From Micropterix aruncella (taxonomy: Eukaryota > Arthropoda > Insecta > Lepidoptera > Micropterigidae), in assembly GCA_944548615.1 (NCBI GenBank), contig OX155954.1:539335-603334 (forward strand): a stretch of DNA of 64,000 nt. Direction: 5' to 3'. Of the stretch, positions 11,986 to 22,640 are shown in pieces. Made by a program: the position numbers and the translations under genes. How positions within the stretch are numbered: position 1 is the first letter of the stretch; each line of letters opens with the position of its first letter. The notes beneath the pieces are model-generated. The model searched no databases. It was not told the origin of the DNA and saw only the letters and a list, made by a program, of their open reading frames with translations.

Positions 11986-12444
11986 TCAAAATAGGAGACG
12001 AAGAATATCAGAGATATAATTAGAAATACTAATTTTAAATAAGTAAATTTTTTAATACTTTGAAATAATGTATTAACTATTTATTATAATAATATCCACA
12101 TGTGAATAATCTTTTTTTTTTCATTTTTATTTTTTTAATATCCTATATTTCTTTGATTTCTGTACTGTGGACTCTGAGCTTGATATTCTGAACTCTTTTT
12201 AATGATTTTTGAAATAGTAACTTTATTTTTGTAACCCTATTTTGACTATAACTTGCGATAGTTAATTGATATTTTTTATGACATTTTGTTTTGAATTGTA
12301 TGTAGGTAATTAAAGCAATTATTACAATTAAGTTTTATAATATTTAATACATTTTTGATGATGATTTTAATATTTAATACATTTTTGAACAGGCGGCAGC
12401 CTAGTTAGGTTTTGACTATTGTAAATTTGAAAATGAATTATTTA
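11986..12444. other. AT-rich spacer between the two Penelope-like ends
   Basis: Low-complexity AT-rich DNA with a small direct duplication of ATATTTAATACATTTTTGA (near 12340-12390). No gene. Confidence 0.45.
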
Positions 12445-12813
12445 TAAAATCGAAGTCTATCGCGGTTATTTGACATTATAAATAGGATAGAAAACGAATT
12501 TACCGCGTGAAATTTGTAGCACCCGACGTTTCGGTGACGTTGCAGACGCCGTTGTCCAGGATAGACTGAAGAGCTGTCAATACGTTGTTTTGCGGGTAGG
12601 CCGCATACCGCTTCCGCCACTGCGTAGGTTATAACGGTGGAGGGGGCCGGGCTCGGAGCCCGAGAATTTTGAAAATCCGTCTTGCACACAACACTCACTG
12701 TATCCTGTTTTACGTCTGCGTTCGGCGTTCGGCGGCGGGAACATTTTAAGAAGAGGGTTCCACGTAGAAGAGAGTTTGTAACCGTCGTCTCCATTGAAGT
12801 TCGGGGTTCTTCT
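12445..12813 (-). mobile_element. Penelope-like element 3' fragment, copy 2
   Basis: Direct repeat of 11377-11750 on the same strand. It encodes RTPNFNGDDGYKLSSTWNPL on minus and carries the same non-coding end with ACCGAAACGTCGGGTGC. Homology stops abruptly at 12813, so this copy is more truncated at the 5' side than copy 1. Confidence 0.62.
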
Positions 12814-13394
12814 TGTGACGTTTCTGTTGATCTTACACACGTGTATTGCTTAATCTGTGGTTTCGCTAAGTCACGGACGTCACCCGACTGGAATCAGGTG
12901 CCGCAGTGCTGCTGCCGTGCTTTTCAATAGAAATTCTCGCGGCGTGTGGTCGTCATGTCTTATTTGTCGTGATTAACTGCGATCAGCGACGACATTTCTA
13001 TGTATTTATATTGGATGCATTCACCCATTATTAGCCATCGCTGATGATGCATGCGGATGACTTAAAGTGAAAGGTGGGCCGTCCTCAATACACGGTGCAT
13101 TTATTGTAAAAGCAGTAATTTGCTATATTCATTCTATGGGTTTATTCAAAGGCATTGGAAAATTGGTGTTAAGTACCTTCAGATAGATAAGTGCTATAAT
13201 AGCTGATGTCTCGAGATCTCTTAAATAAATAGTTATTTCAACATATATTCTTAACCCCTCGAGCGCTGACGTTTGAATTGTAGTTTCTCTTAGAGAACGC
13301 GAAGAAGAAGAAGATTACATCACAACAAAAATATAGCGTTTCAGGAAAACGACGATTACTCCGAAACTACTATACGGATCGTATAAAAAAGACC
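12814..13394. other. Unassigned
   Basis: Mixed sequence, no ORF or repeat partner recognised. Confidence 0.35.
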
Positions 13395-13935
13395 TGTTTT
13401 ATATTTGATACGTAGTAAAATTATTCATCGTAATATTCAAATTGCCAGTAAAATGTTAAATAATCAAATTGAAGCTACGTTATGTATTTTAAACTAAAAG
13501 TACAGATATAAGACCATATAAAATAATCAGACAATAAGCCTCTACTTTTTAAAGTAATTTAAATGGGCACGATATTTGAAAAATCATGGCCCTCAAATTC
13601 GGCCAGATTATAGAAAGGGTGGCCTGTCATCACCTCTTTGATGTTTTTTTTTTTAATTTTATGTCCTCCAGCAGTTTAAATTTTGTAGGGAGTAGAATAT
13701 AGAATTTAATGCTAAGGTACAAGTAGTTTTTCTCTACTTTTGCCAATCGTATTCGGGGTACGCATAAAAGGGAGCTACCGCGGGTATGATGCGAGTGAAT
13801 GTCTGCATTAATTGCAGTTTCTGCTTGGTGCTGTCTAGCATACATTAAACACTGGTATTTAACGGTGAATACATAGTCCCTTGCCTTACTGAAATATTCT
13901 TTGCATGAGGTCCTAGTCGTTACCTGATACATGCT
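13395..13935 (-). pseudogene. LINE family K 3' end (ORF C-terminus plus 3' UTR)
   Basis: The minus-strand ORF 13630-13932 reads CLMYARQHQAETAINADIHS, HHTRGSSLLCVPRIRLAKVE and FYILLPTKFKLLEDIK: a LINE ORF2 C-terminus with the usual H-x-H-x-TR motif. The 3' UTR (13395-13629) recurs at 27335-27560 (minus) and 36700-36960 (plus). The 5' part is absent. Confidence 0.75.
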
Positions 13936-15342
13936 GCGCAGTGCTCTCTTTTAGTACCAAAATTCCAATTTCCAATAGTACCAAAAACAGTGGTCCCTGG
14001 TTTTCTTTGACGTTTCTTTCCAGTACAATCTTACTTTTAGAATTCGTCGGAAAAAATATTATATAAAATATAAATAACGTATTCTAATTGTTGTTTGACG
14101 TTCAGTATGTTCCCAATACTGAATAAAACAATAATTTGATTTTGATATAGATTTTTTCTTAACCTTTAGAGATATGTATTGAATTGCGTCAATAATGACT
14201 ACTGCTTGCTCATTTATACTCAGAATTCTCTGTGCCACCTATATTAAAATCTACCGCTCATGGTCACTTAAGGCTGAATAGATATACAGGGTGAGTTTTT
14301 AATTGGTGACATACTAGAAGTGGGTTAAACAGTACGAGCGAATAAATAACTTTTCACATTTTGTTTTGGAAAAGCACAAAAAATAAAACATTTTTATGTT
14401 TTAAAATAATATATAAAGAGGATTGAGCGCGTTGCGCTATCTAGCGGTAAGTAAGATATCGCGTATAAAGTTTATTCGCGATATTTTACCTATTGCAAGA
14501 TGGCTTAGCACGCTTAACGCTTTTCAGAATTTTATCTATCAACAAAAAATAAAAAAATTAGAAAAAAACAACAAAAAACATTTTTTTTGTTTTTCCCAAA
14601 AAAAATACGCAAAATTTGCTTACTTTTTGTACTGATTCGCCTACTTCAAGGATGTTACTAATTAAAAACTTCCTATGTATAGGTCTAATATCGTCTGACT
14701 TTACCTAACATAATCTGTGCATTGAGCTATCAGAGAAACAGATTAAACAGAAAAACGATATAACAATAACACAACAAAATTTCAACAACACTGAACTTTC
14801 AAGGGGCGGGGCCCCGAGTGCAGCTCGTCTAAAACTAAAAGATAAAAAATATATAAAGAAAGCATCGCGGTCTGGCACAGCGTGATGATCGTTATACGAT
14901 ACATGACAAGTTTAATTTATGAAGCACTCTTGAAAATTAAATATTGTCATAAATGCAGGGTCGGATTGGTCGCCCCCCGCATAGCATTGAGCGAGACGAT
15001 CAATAGTGCCGCATGCTGGTACGTTGCTTGGCCCAACCCTCGACCTCTTTCTACGACATGCATTATTGAACCACTCCCTTACACAGTCCTTCTTCATAGC
15101 CGCGCCCTTGGAGGGCATTAATACACAATACACATTTTTACCATAACAATGATACATTATTTAGGAATGATACCTTATTTATTAATACTAAGTTCCTAGA
15201 CACAGGAAAAAAACCATTGCTTCGGCTAGTTCCACGCGGTAAGAATCCCTGTTCTTTCATTTTTAAAATTAGAAGATAATCTCAGATCACACTTGAGGTC
15301 GACTAATCCATCCAACAGCTATACACAGTAGATTTCACCAAA
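13936..15342. other. Unassigned
   Basis: Mostly AT-rich. 14423-14635 is a lysine/phenylalanine-rich frame of low complexity. 14800-15130 is GC-richer with short opposing ORFs that match nothing known to me. Confidence 0.35.
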
Positions 15343-15359
15343 ATGCTACGCGACAATTA

Positions 15360-15991
15360 GGGTTGTCGACTACAGCGGGCGAGCCCGTCACCTCATGAAG
15401 TTTTACTGATTAGTCGTTCTATCTCCCTGGAGTGAGCGCAGACGACTTAAGGACAAAACAGTCCACCTTTTGGTTACGCCACAAGCCCGTAAGAGGCCGC
15501 CAGGAGTGTTACCCGGCGGGCCAACACTCACGCCCTTACTTCCAATTGTGACCAGATTACTCCGGTCTCTCGATTGGTTACGAATTCGAGGTCGCTTGCG
15601 CGGTCCTCTCCCTTCCGAAGCGGTGAAACGGTGTTTACCGAATCTATCGCGGACCACAGCGTCCTTTGCCCGGCTGTTCACCCAGGATCGGGTAGCCGAT
15701 GGTCATTTCAAGAGCAGTCGCCGTAAGGTCCGCAACCACCCCCGCTCTATAGGAAACAGTACTGCTTCCAGACTCCCCCGACTGTTAGTCAGAGTGCACA
15801 GTCGATTGGCTTACGCCGCACGGTGCGCAGACCGTCCAGGTGCGCCAGAAGGTTGATTCCCAGGGGAAACTAACCATAAGGCCAGAGTCCTACCCAGGCT
15901 CGCACTTCATGCGTGGAGGCCGTCGCTTAGGTGTTGACCCGTGAGTGTGACCAACCCTGAACAGAATGGGTCTTCGTGGCCAACATGCTAC
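15360..15991 (+). mobile_element. GCR repeat, copy 3, with a perfect 17 bp target duplication
   Basis: Bounded by ATGCTACGCGACAATTA at 15343-15359 and again, perfectly, at 15992-16008. It starts GGTTGTCGACTACAGCGGGCG and ends ...CTTCGTGGCCAAC, so the last ~30 bp seen in copy 2 are absent. The sense-strand ORF 15470-15856 shares the peptide block HFKSSRRKVRNHPRSIGN with copies 1 and 6. A long variable-length duplication points to target-primed reverse transcription rather than a DNA transposase. Confidence 0.88.
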
Positions 15992-16168
15992 ATGCTACGC
16001 GACAATTAAGGCTTCGCCAAACAGAACGCGTACCTATCGAACTGGTTACTAGCGTCGCGTTTTAACGTCGCGTAGTTTGGATGTCCCACTGAAATCGGCT
16101 AGATATTGACGCACACAGAGCGTACCGCAGATTGATAACAGTCTTTGGAAAGTTTCTTTGTTGTTGAG

Positions 16169-16282
16169 ATGTCAAGTGATTCAAGTGATTCAGATGTGGA
16201 AGAATTATTACATTCGTTCGCTTTATCACGATCGCAGATAAAAAGAGTATGGGTACACGACATCAATAAAAGGAGAAAGTAA
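16169..16282 (+). pseudogene. Harbinger transposase N-terminal remnant
   Basis: A 37-codon frame starts MSSDSSDSDVEELLHSF and contains RVWVHDINKRR, matching the acidic start and the W-V-H-x-I-N-x-x-R box at the N-terminus of Harbinger nucleases. It then stops (TAA). Further pieces (LSRELSSYENRF, then FVCRK) follow in a shifted frame to about 16400. The DDE core is missing, so it cannot act as a transposase. Confidence 0.65.
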
Positions 16283-16441
16283 TTAGGAGAATATATATAT
16301 CACCGTTTGTCTAGGGAGCTTTCATCATATGAAAATCGTTTTTTATATACTTTCGTATGTCGCAAGATTTATTCGAAGAATTACATGAAATTCGTGAAAA
16401 ATGTGTAACTAATTTTAATAATCAATAAACAGATTGATAAA

Positions 16442-16579
16442 TTACTTACCAGTCATATTAATTTCTTTTCCAATTTCTTCCCACAATTTTGATTTTATCG
16501 CCATATTGTTATATGAATTATCATTCGTATTATATAGGCAGGGGTGTCTCCGAACATATTCTATCAGTTTTTCAGTCAT
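16442..16579 (-). pseudogene. MADF-domain protein remnant of the Harbinger element
   Basis: The frame reads MTEKLIEYVRRHPCLYNTND, then KSKLWEEIGKEINMTGK. This is the first half of a MADF (Myb/SANT-like) DNA-binding domain: LI-x-x-V-R-x-x-P-x-LY and the W-x-x-I helix. In insect Harbinger elements such a protein assists the nuclease. It ends after about 45 residues; whether a splice continues it is unknown. I start at the inner Met because upstream residues look like terminal sequence. Confidence 0.65.
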
Positions 16580-16752
16580 AATGCCTGTATTTTCACTCGT
16601 ACGTCGGACGCTTTCAATGCAATTTGTACAATTTGTGACAAATACAACGCCCGGCGTCAAAGCGTTCTAGCGCGACGTCACAGCGCATGGTGTCAGGAGT
16701 TACGCTGTAGCTTTCTGACGCGCGCTAAATACGCGTTCTGTTTAGCGAATCC

Positions 16753-17608
16753 TTTAAAAATGTTACTACCAACTTACAGCATTTTATGATATACCTAACT
16801 TGTAAGTGGTATTTTTTAACGAGCAATTCCTGGTATTTATTTGAGAGTATAAAGTATTACCTACATTTTTTACAACAACTTTACGAAATATTATCAAGAA
16901 GGGAGAGTGAGGTATTTTATTTATTTATTTATTTATTTATTCGTTACATGAACATTCAAACGCAATAGCACAAAAGAAATATAATGTACAATCCAGAAAA
17001 TACCGCTATATGCTTCCTAATTTAGGCATACATCTGTCTGTGCCCAGGCCAAATTGTGCATAAATTATATGTTAAAAAGCATAAAATGATTCCTAATGTG
17101 CCAAGTAAAGTGAAACCGAGCCCGCCTTGCTAGGCACTCCTGTGATAAGGCGAGCTCACTTCCTGAGTCTTATTGGAGTGCCACGGTTGTGTCAGTAAAA
17201 ATAACAAATTAAATAAAATATATATTACCTAATAATTTTACCCGCAGATCATATCAAACATAATGCTATACCGCCATTTTGCCGTTCCAAAAACTGCCGT
17301 GCGCATTCCTACGAACTTCGTTTTTATTATTGTAAGCCCAGCATAATGAAGGTAGGCAAATAATTACGTATCCGACCCGAAGTCTTCACAGATTGACGAT
17401 TTTCAGGGGTTACAATTGGCGTTATTATACATAGACTAACACAGTCTTATTGTATAACAAAATAACTTCGAATCACAAAATCGTTAGAAATAGTGGAAGT
17501 AAGAACAGAAATGATGCATGACGTTTCGTAGCCCCTTATGCCATCGTAAATGTCAATCCAACCCATCTCGCACATCACCTTTAGGTTCACCATTAATTAT
17601 ATATAGGT
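16753..17608. other. Unassigned; likely LINE 3' remnant after a (TTTA)n run
   Basis: 16915-16945 is a run of TTTA repeats. If read on minus it would be the tail of an element whose 3' UTR is 16945-17210, with no coding left. 17210-17608 shows nothing. Confidence 0.35.
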
Positions 17609-18456
17609 TGTAGTGGCAATCCAGCGGTCAGCGGTTAAACCGATCGAAAATCTGCCACCTTATTTTAGGGTAGCCATAGAACGACAAGGTGCAATTTTGG
17701 TGGCACCCAGGGGTGATGTGAACCGGCGTTTTACTGCCGATGGCACACCAGGTACTCGTAGAGGCGTGTCTCTCCTCGGCGAGTTGCGATACAAGGTGAC
17801 CTTAAGCTCTTGTATCGTACGGTCTCCTTTTGCAGATTCCGCAGCGATCTCTTTTCCTATAAGATCGATCTAGTCTCCACTAGTTTGTAAATCTAGCCGC
17901 TCGCATAATTGAGGCATCAAGGTATAAGCTGTTATTGTCGCTTACCGTTTGAAGAGCAGTACTGTCCTGCGAAGCGTAGATATCGTCGGGGTCGGGTTAT
18001 AAACTCGGTCCTGTCGAAGTCTGGTCTCGCGAAGTTCTCTCTTGTGCACTCAATTATCGAAAGTTTTCCGAACACTGACTATTATTTTTGTCTCTACCGC
18101 TTGAAGGTTGAATAAAAAACTGTTTTCTTGTCACTTTATAATTCCACTTTCAATGTGGCTCATTTAAATTATAAATTCAATTATTTCTATTTATTACATT
18201 GTGAAAGAATGAAAATTTTAAAACAAAAAAATGTTACTTCTTTTTTTTTTCTTTGTTATTTTTTCTTGCCTCTTGTTTCCATGGTTTCTCTCGTTTCCCT
18301 GGTTTCTTTAATATACTATGTTAGTGATTCCCTTATTCAAAACTGTAGAATACATATATTCAAGGCTTTGTTGTGTGGAATGTTTACGGTATTATGAATA
18401 TTTTATTATTAATATTATTGGTAGTTAATTCTAAATACAACTATTTTGCCGAGACA
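17609..18456 (-). repeat. 3' LTR of the BEL/Pao element
   Basis: 848 bp, beginning TGTCTCGGC and ending GCCACTACA on the minus strand. Three differences from the other LTR were found: one near 17640 (C against T), one near 18210 (G against A) and one in a T run near 18242. Short ORFs inside are chance. Confidence 0.97.
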
Positions 18457-18467
18457 CTCCCCTTCCC
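18457..18467 (-). promoter_or_regulatory. Polypurine tract
   Basis: GGGAAGGGGAG on the minus strand, directly next to the TG of the 3' LTR: the primer for plus-strand DNA synthesis. Confidence 0.85.
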
Positions 18468-18485
18468 GTAAACGACTGTAGGAGT

Positions 18486-21400
18486 TTACCTGTTGTCGGG
18501 AACGGCGATTACAGCTATCTTAGTAGTTGGTCTCTGGTATATCTTACCACGGCATTTTATTGTGACGGAACGGGTTTGTCCGTCTTTTCCAGGGAAAGTT
18601 TTTTCGATGATACCCTTGAGCCACATGTTGCGCGGGGTTTGAGGGTCTACCAAGAAGGCTAAATCGCCTTCCTTTATAGGTGCGACCTCGTTCCGCCACT
18701 TCGGCCGTTTGGCAAGTGTAGGTAGATATTCCTTGACAAACCGATTCCAGAAGTGGTTGGCCAGGGTTTGGGCGATTTGCCATTGTTTTCGCAAACAAAG
18801 GCTGTCTGAATCTATGACTCCGAAATTCAATCTGCCTGATGATGAGCCTATTAAAAAATGATTCGGTGTCAGGCTCTCCGCGTCCAGGCTGTCTAACGAC
18901 ACATGGACTAGAGGCCGACTGTTCACTGAATTTTCAGCTTCTGTCATTAGTGTGGCGAGAGTCTCCTCGCGGGGAGCTTTCTCTTTTAGGGTGGCATAGA
19001 GTGCCTTTTTTATAGATTGTACCAACCGCTCATAAAATCCGCCCATATGCGGGGCAGCCGGTGTGTTGAATTTCCACTCGATCCGTTTCATGGCGCTCTG
19101 CGATCGCAGATCGTCCCAATCTATCTCGCGAATGGCGGCTTTCAGTTCATTATTTGAACCGTGAAACCCAGTTCCGTTGTCAGAATAAATGACAGCGGGG
19201 GTTCCACGGCGCGCACACATGCGTTTTATGGCCATCATCGTCGAATCGCTAGAGAGTGAATTCGTGATCTCGACATGGATCGCCCTAGTGCTCATGCAGC
19301 AGAAAAGTGCGCCATATCTTTTCTCTCTCCGGCGACCGACAGCAACCTCGATCGGACCAAAGTAATCCAGCCCTATGTTTATAAACGGTCGAATCTGATG
19401 CTCTAATCGAAGTTCAGGGAGGTCTCCCATTTTTGGTGGTATTGGTTTTGCTCGGTCGATCCTGCATTTAAGGCAATTAAAGGTTATTTTCCTAATCGCG
19501 CCGCGTTGGTGTAATATCCAAAACCGTTGCCGTAGTTCGTTGGCAACGAATTCGCGTCCCTTGTGTCCCGCCGCTTCATGCTGATGTTGTATGAGCAACT
19601 GGGTGAAGGGGTGTTTCGCGTCCAATATTGGGGGTTTCTTTACCTCTAATGCGACGCCCTTAATTGCGTTTATTCGTCCTCCTACTCGTAACACGTTTTC
19701 GTGGTCGAGGTAGGCGTTAAGATTGATTAATTTTGTATTTTTCGACAATACGGTATTATTTTTAATGGCGTCTATTTCTAATTTAAAACTACTTAATTGT
19801 GCTTGTTGTATCCAATATAATTCGGCGCGTTCTAGTTCGGCTGGGGATAGAAACGGTTCGTGACTCCCTCGGTGCCGGCAACGGTCTATGAACCGTAACG
19901 TCCATGCCGTGCTTCTTAAAAGTCTATTTAATCTAGAAAATCTATTTATATCTAGCAAGGGCGGGCTCGGTACTTGAAGGACCGTAGCCACAATGCGTTT
20001 TAACTCTACGTCTGGTTTGATTGTTTGCGAAGTGGATTTCTCAGTGGGCCATAATTCTCGGTCTAGCTTTAGAAAATCGGGACCGGTGGTCCACCTGCGT
20101 ATTTTTTCTAAGTCAAAGTTGTCGGCGGTATCTCGAGTACCGAGATCACCTGGGTTGTCCGCCGTGGGAACCCAGTGCCACTGTGTTAACTTGGTTAGTT
20201 GATCTATCTCACCGAGACGGTGGGCGACAAATGTTTGATATTGCCGTGGGTCGGAACGGATCCACGACAATACTGTTTTGCTGTCACTCCATAAATACGT
20301 TTCCTGAAACGTCCATGTGTGATGCGTTTTTACCATTTCCGCTAGGCGGCTCGCTAAAGTAGCTGCTTGAAGTTCAAGCCTAGGTATGGACATAGCTTTT
20401 AGCGGTGCGACTTTATTCTTACCTATTAAAAATACAACACATGCTTTTTTGTCGGTGTCTATATAACGCGCGTACGCGACCGCTGCATATCCTTGTTGGC
20501 TGGCGTCAGCGAAAATATGCAATTGCGTCGGTTCGTTAGATTTTATTCCTGCATATTGATAGCTACGTGGTATTTGAAAGTCTTTTATGTGTTTTAGTTC
20601 TTCTAACCATGTCTGCCACTTCGTGAAGGAATTACTACCGATCGCTTGGTCCCAGTCAACCTTTTCTAACCATATATCCTGTAGCAGAATTTTTGCCTTT
20701 ATTGCTAGAGGTCCCAAGAAGCCGAGTGGATCAAACACTGACATAATGACCTGTAATGTCTGTCGTTTGGTGGGAATAATTGTTCCGTTCAATATGTCGG
20801 GTTTTATTTTCCTAAAATTAGTATCAAAAAATAATTTGTCTGTTTTTTGGTCCCATTGAAGCCCGAGTATGCGCTCGACGTTGTCATCTGGATTTGACCA
20901 CGCCACGTTTGTTTTTGATCGCCTCTCGACGGGAATTTCGTTTAAAGTACGAGTGTCGTTGCTGGCCCAGTTTACGATCTCAAACCCGCCTGATTGATGT
21001 ATACGCGACACATCACGAATCAGTTTTTTGGCAGATTCGATATCGTTCGTACTATCAAGGTAATCGTCCACATAATGGCGATCCGTTATAGCTTTTACCG
21101 CGTCAGGAAAGTCATTTGAGAAGCGTTCTGCGTTCCGGTTCTTTACATTTTGCGCGAGGCATGGAGAGCAAGTACTGCCAAATAACACGACTTGCATACG
21201 ATATTCGGTTGGTTGTTTAGAGGTGTCCATATCACGCCATAAAAATCGTTGACTCTGTGAGTCCGCGTACGTTAATCTAACCTGAAGGAACATTTCTTTG
21301 ATGTCTGCAGCAAATCCTATCAGTCCTTGACGGAATTTAAATAGTACTCCCATTAGGGGATTAAGGAGGTCGGGTCCAGATATTAGGTTGTCGTTGAGGC

Positions 21401-22634
21401 TAACGCCATTAGCTTTGGCGGCGCAATCGAAAACGAGCCTCATTTTCCCCGGCTTATTGGGATTTGTTATATGAAAATGTGGTATGTAAAATATTCGGTT
21501 ATTTTCGGTGTTTATTTCTGCTTCAGATAGTTTTACGGCGTAACCTTTCGCGATGAAGTCGCTCATTTTTTCCGAGTATTGTCGAGCTAGTATAGGGTCT
21601 TTTTCTAGGCGTTTTTCTACCGACTTTAGACGCCTTTCAGCCATATCGCGGCTGGGCGGCATTGAAATATCGTCAGTCTTCCAAAGTAGGCCGGTCTCCC
21701 AGCGTGCACCTACCTGACGGGTAGTTGCCTGTAGGAGTTGTTCTGCCCTCTGATTGGTGTTCTGACGATGTTTCCTCGAATGGGGACCTAAGTCTTCGAC
21801 AACGAAATAACTCCGCACTAACTCGTCGACTTTATCGTCGTTGCAAAGGGTGTTTACTTGTTGCGTATCTGAAGATCTTTTGTGCCCTGACGCACCAGCC
21901 AAAGTCCAGCCTAATCGAGACGATGTTGCTGTCGGGCCTTCTATCGGACCGGCCCGAATTGTCCTGGGAATAAATAAGTCCCAGTGATCAATTCCGATCA
22001 ACAGTTTGGGCCGTCCGTTAACGTCGCATAAAGGCACGTTTTTTAGATGCGGCCATTTGTCGGTCATAGCTTGGGCTTTAAAGACTTGGGTCGGCAATTC
22101 TAAATTTTTAATCGTACGAACATTCTTCATTTCGTAAAACCGATTTGTATTTACGGCGCGGATCTCGACGTTTACGCGGCGCGTAGTTGCGTTTTGAATA
22201 GCCATGCCGGAGGCTCCTACTAAATTTAGTGGACTCCGGGGTCCTTCTACTCCTATTTTATCTGCTATCTGTTCCTCTAAGAGGGTGATAGTACTGCCTT
22301 CGTCCAGTAGGGCGAGAGTGGTATAACAGCCCAGGGGACCTCTTAATTCTACGGTAGCTACGCGTAGCAGCATCTCAGTAGCTTCATTCCACGTATTGGT
22401 CACGGCGCTCGTCGAAGGGCTAGGTTTGTCATGTGATTCGGATTCTACCGGCGCGGGTTCAGACTTGTTTGTTTTCCCTTTGTCGGAGTGCAGAAGCACA
22501 TGGTGCGGCTGTACGCATCCGTCCTTCCCGCATTGCCCTGATTTTCTACAATTTTTTAAGTTGTGACCCTTAATAAGACATCGGATACATAATTTATCCC
22601 GTTTGACCCATTCCCAGCGATCGTGTACAGACAT
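18486..22634 (-). CDS. pol: BEL/Pao pol polyprotein (protease, RT, RNase H, integrase)
   Basis: 1382 codons without a break. Order: second CCHC zinc knuckle (C16, C19, H24, C29); aspartic protease LLDEGS (D111); reverse transcriptase with D444 and YVDD at 521-524; RNase H with D710, E754 and D784; integrase zinc finger (H1018, H1024, C1054, C1057), catalytic D1090, D1152, E1202; then a DUF5641-like tail with W-x(n)-L and PKWRNEVAPIKEGDLAFLVD. All catalytic residues are present, so the enzymes look functional. The ORF is in the same frame as gag, parted by one UAG and two sense codons, so its Met may not be the true start. An N-terminal zinc knuckle is normal in the Pao gag-pol junction. The protein matures copies in cytoplasmic particles and integrates them in the nucleus. 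Confidence 0.96.
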   Translation of the reverse strand: MSVHDRWEWVKRDKLCIRCLIKGHNLKNCRKSGQCGKDGCVQPHHVLLHSDKGKTNKSEPAPVESESHDKPSPSTSAVTNTWNEATEMLLRVATVELRGPLGCYTTLALLDEGSTITLLEEQIADKIGVEGPRSPLNLVGASGMAIQNATTRRVNVEIRAVNTNRFYEMKNVRTIKNLELPTQVFKAQAMTDKWPHLKNVPLCDVNGRPKLLIGIDHWDLFIPRTIRAGPIEGPTATSSRLGWTLAGASGHKRSSDTQQVNTLCNDDKVDELVRSYFVVEDLGPHSRKHRQNTNQRAEQLLQATTRQVGARWETGLLWKTDDISMPPSRDMAERRLKSVEKRLEKDPILARQYSEKMSDFIAKGYAVKLSEAEINTENNRIFYIPHFHITNPNKPGKMRLVFDCAAKANGVSLNDNLISGPDLLNPLMGVLFKFRQGLIGFAADIKEMFLQVRLTYADSQSQRFLWRDMDTSKQPTEYRMQVVLFGSTCSPCLAQNVKNRNAERFSNDFPDAVKAITDRHYVDDYLDSTNDIESAKKLIRDVSRIHQSGGFEIVNWASNDTRTLNEIPVERRSKTNVAWSNPDDNVERILGLQWDQKTDKLFFDTNFRKIKPDILNGTIIPTKRQTLQVIMSVFDPLGFLGPLAIKAKILLQDIWLEKVDWDQAIGSNSFTKWQTWLEELKHIKDFQIPRSYQYAGIKSNEPTQLHIFADASQQGYAAVAYARYIDTDKKACVVFLIGKNKVAPLKAMSIPRLELQAATLASRLAEMVKTHHTWTFQETYLWSDSKTVLSWIRSDPRQYQTFVAHRLGEIDQLTKLTQWHWVPTADNPGDLGTRDTADNFDLEKIRRWTTGPDFLKLDRELWPTEKSTSQTIKPDVELKRIVATVLQVPSPPLLDINRFSRLNRLLRSTAWTLRFIDRCRHRGSHEPFLSPAELERAELYWIQQAQLSSFKLEIDAIKNNTVLSKNTKLINLNAYLDHENVLRVGGRINAIKGVALEVKKPPILDAKHPFTQLLIQHQHEAAGHKGREFVANELRQRFWILHQRGAIRKITFNCLKCRIDRAKPIPPKMGDLPELRLEHQIRPFINIGLDYFGPIEVAVGRRREKRYGALFCCMSTRAIHVEITNSLSSDSTMMAIKRMCARRGTPAVIYSDNGTGFHGSNNELKAAIREIDWDDLRSQSAMKRIEWKFNTPAAPHMGGFYERLVQSIKKALYATLKEKAPREETLATLMTEAENSVNSRPLVHVSLDSLDAESLTPNHFLIGSSSGRLNFGVIDSDSLCLRKQWQIAQTLANHFWNRFVKEYLPTLAKRPKWRNEVAPIKEGDLAFLVDPQTPRNMWLKGIIEKTFPGKDGQTRSVTIKCRGKIYQRPTTKIAVIAVPDNR

Positions 22635-22640
22635 GGCTAA

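Larger units (their letters stand above)
16010..16752. mobile_element. PIF/Harbinger-type DNA transposon, internally deleted (743 bp)
   Basis: Terminal inverted repeats of about 23 bp: left begins GGCTTCGCCAAACAGAACGC, right (reverse complement) GGATTCGCTAAACAGAACGC. Inside are a transposase N-terminus (plus) and a MADF-domain remnant (minus), facing each other, which is the two-gene plan of this superfamily. The expected 3 bp target duplication is not exact (TAA left, TTT right). Confidence 0.7.

Noticed and set aside
17613..18397. Short ORFs inside the LTRs (repeated at 24271-25055)
   Set aside because: Identical because the LTRs are identical; LTRs are regulatory, and no start context or motif supports coding.
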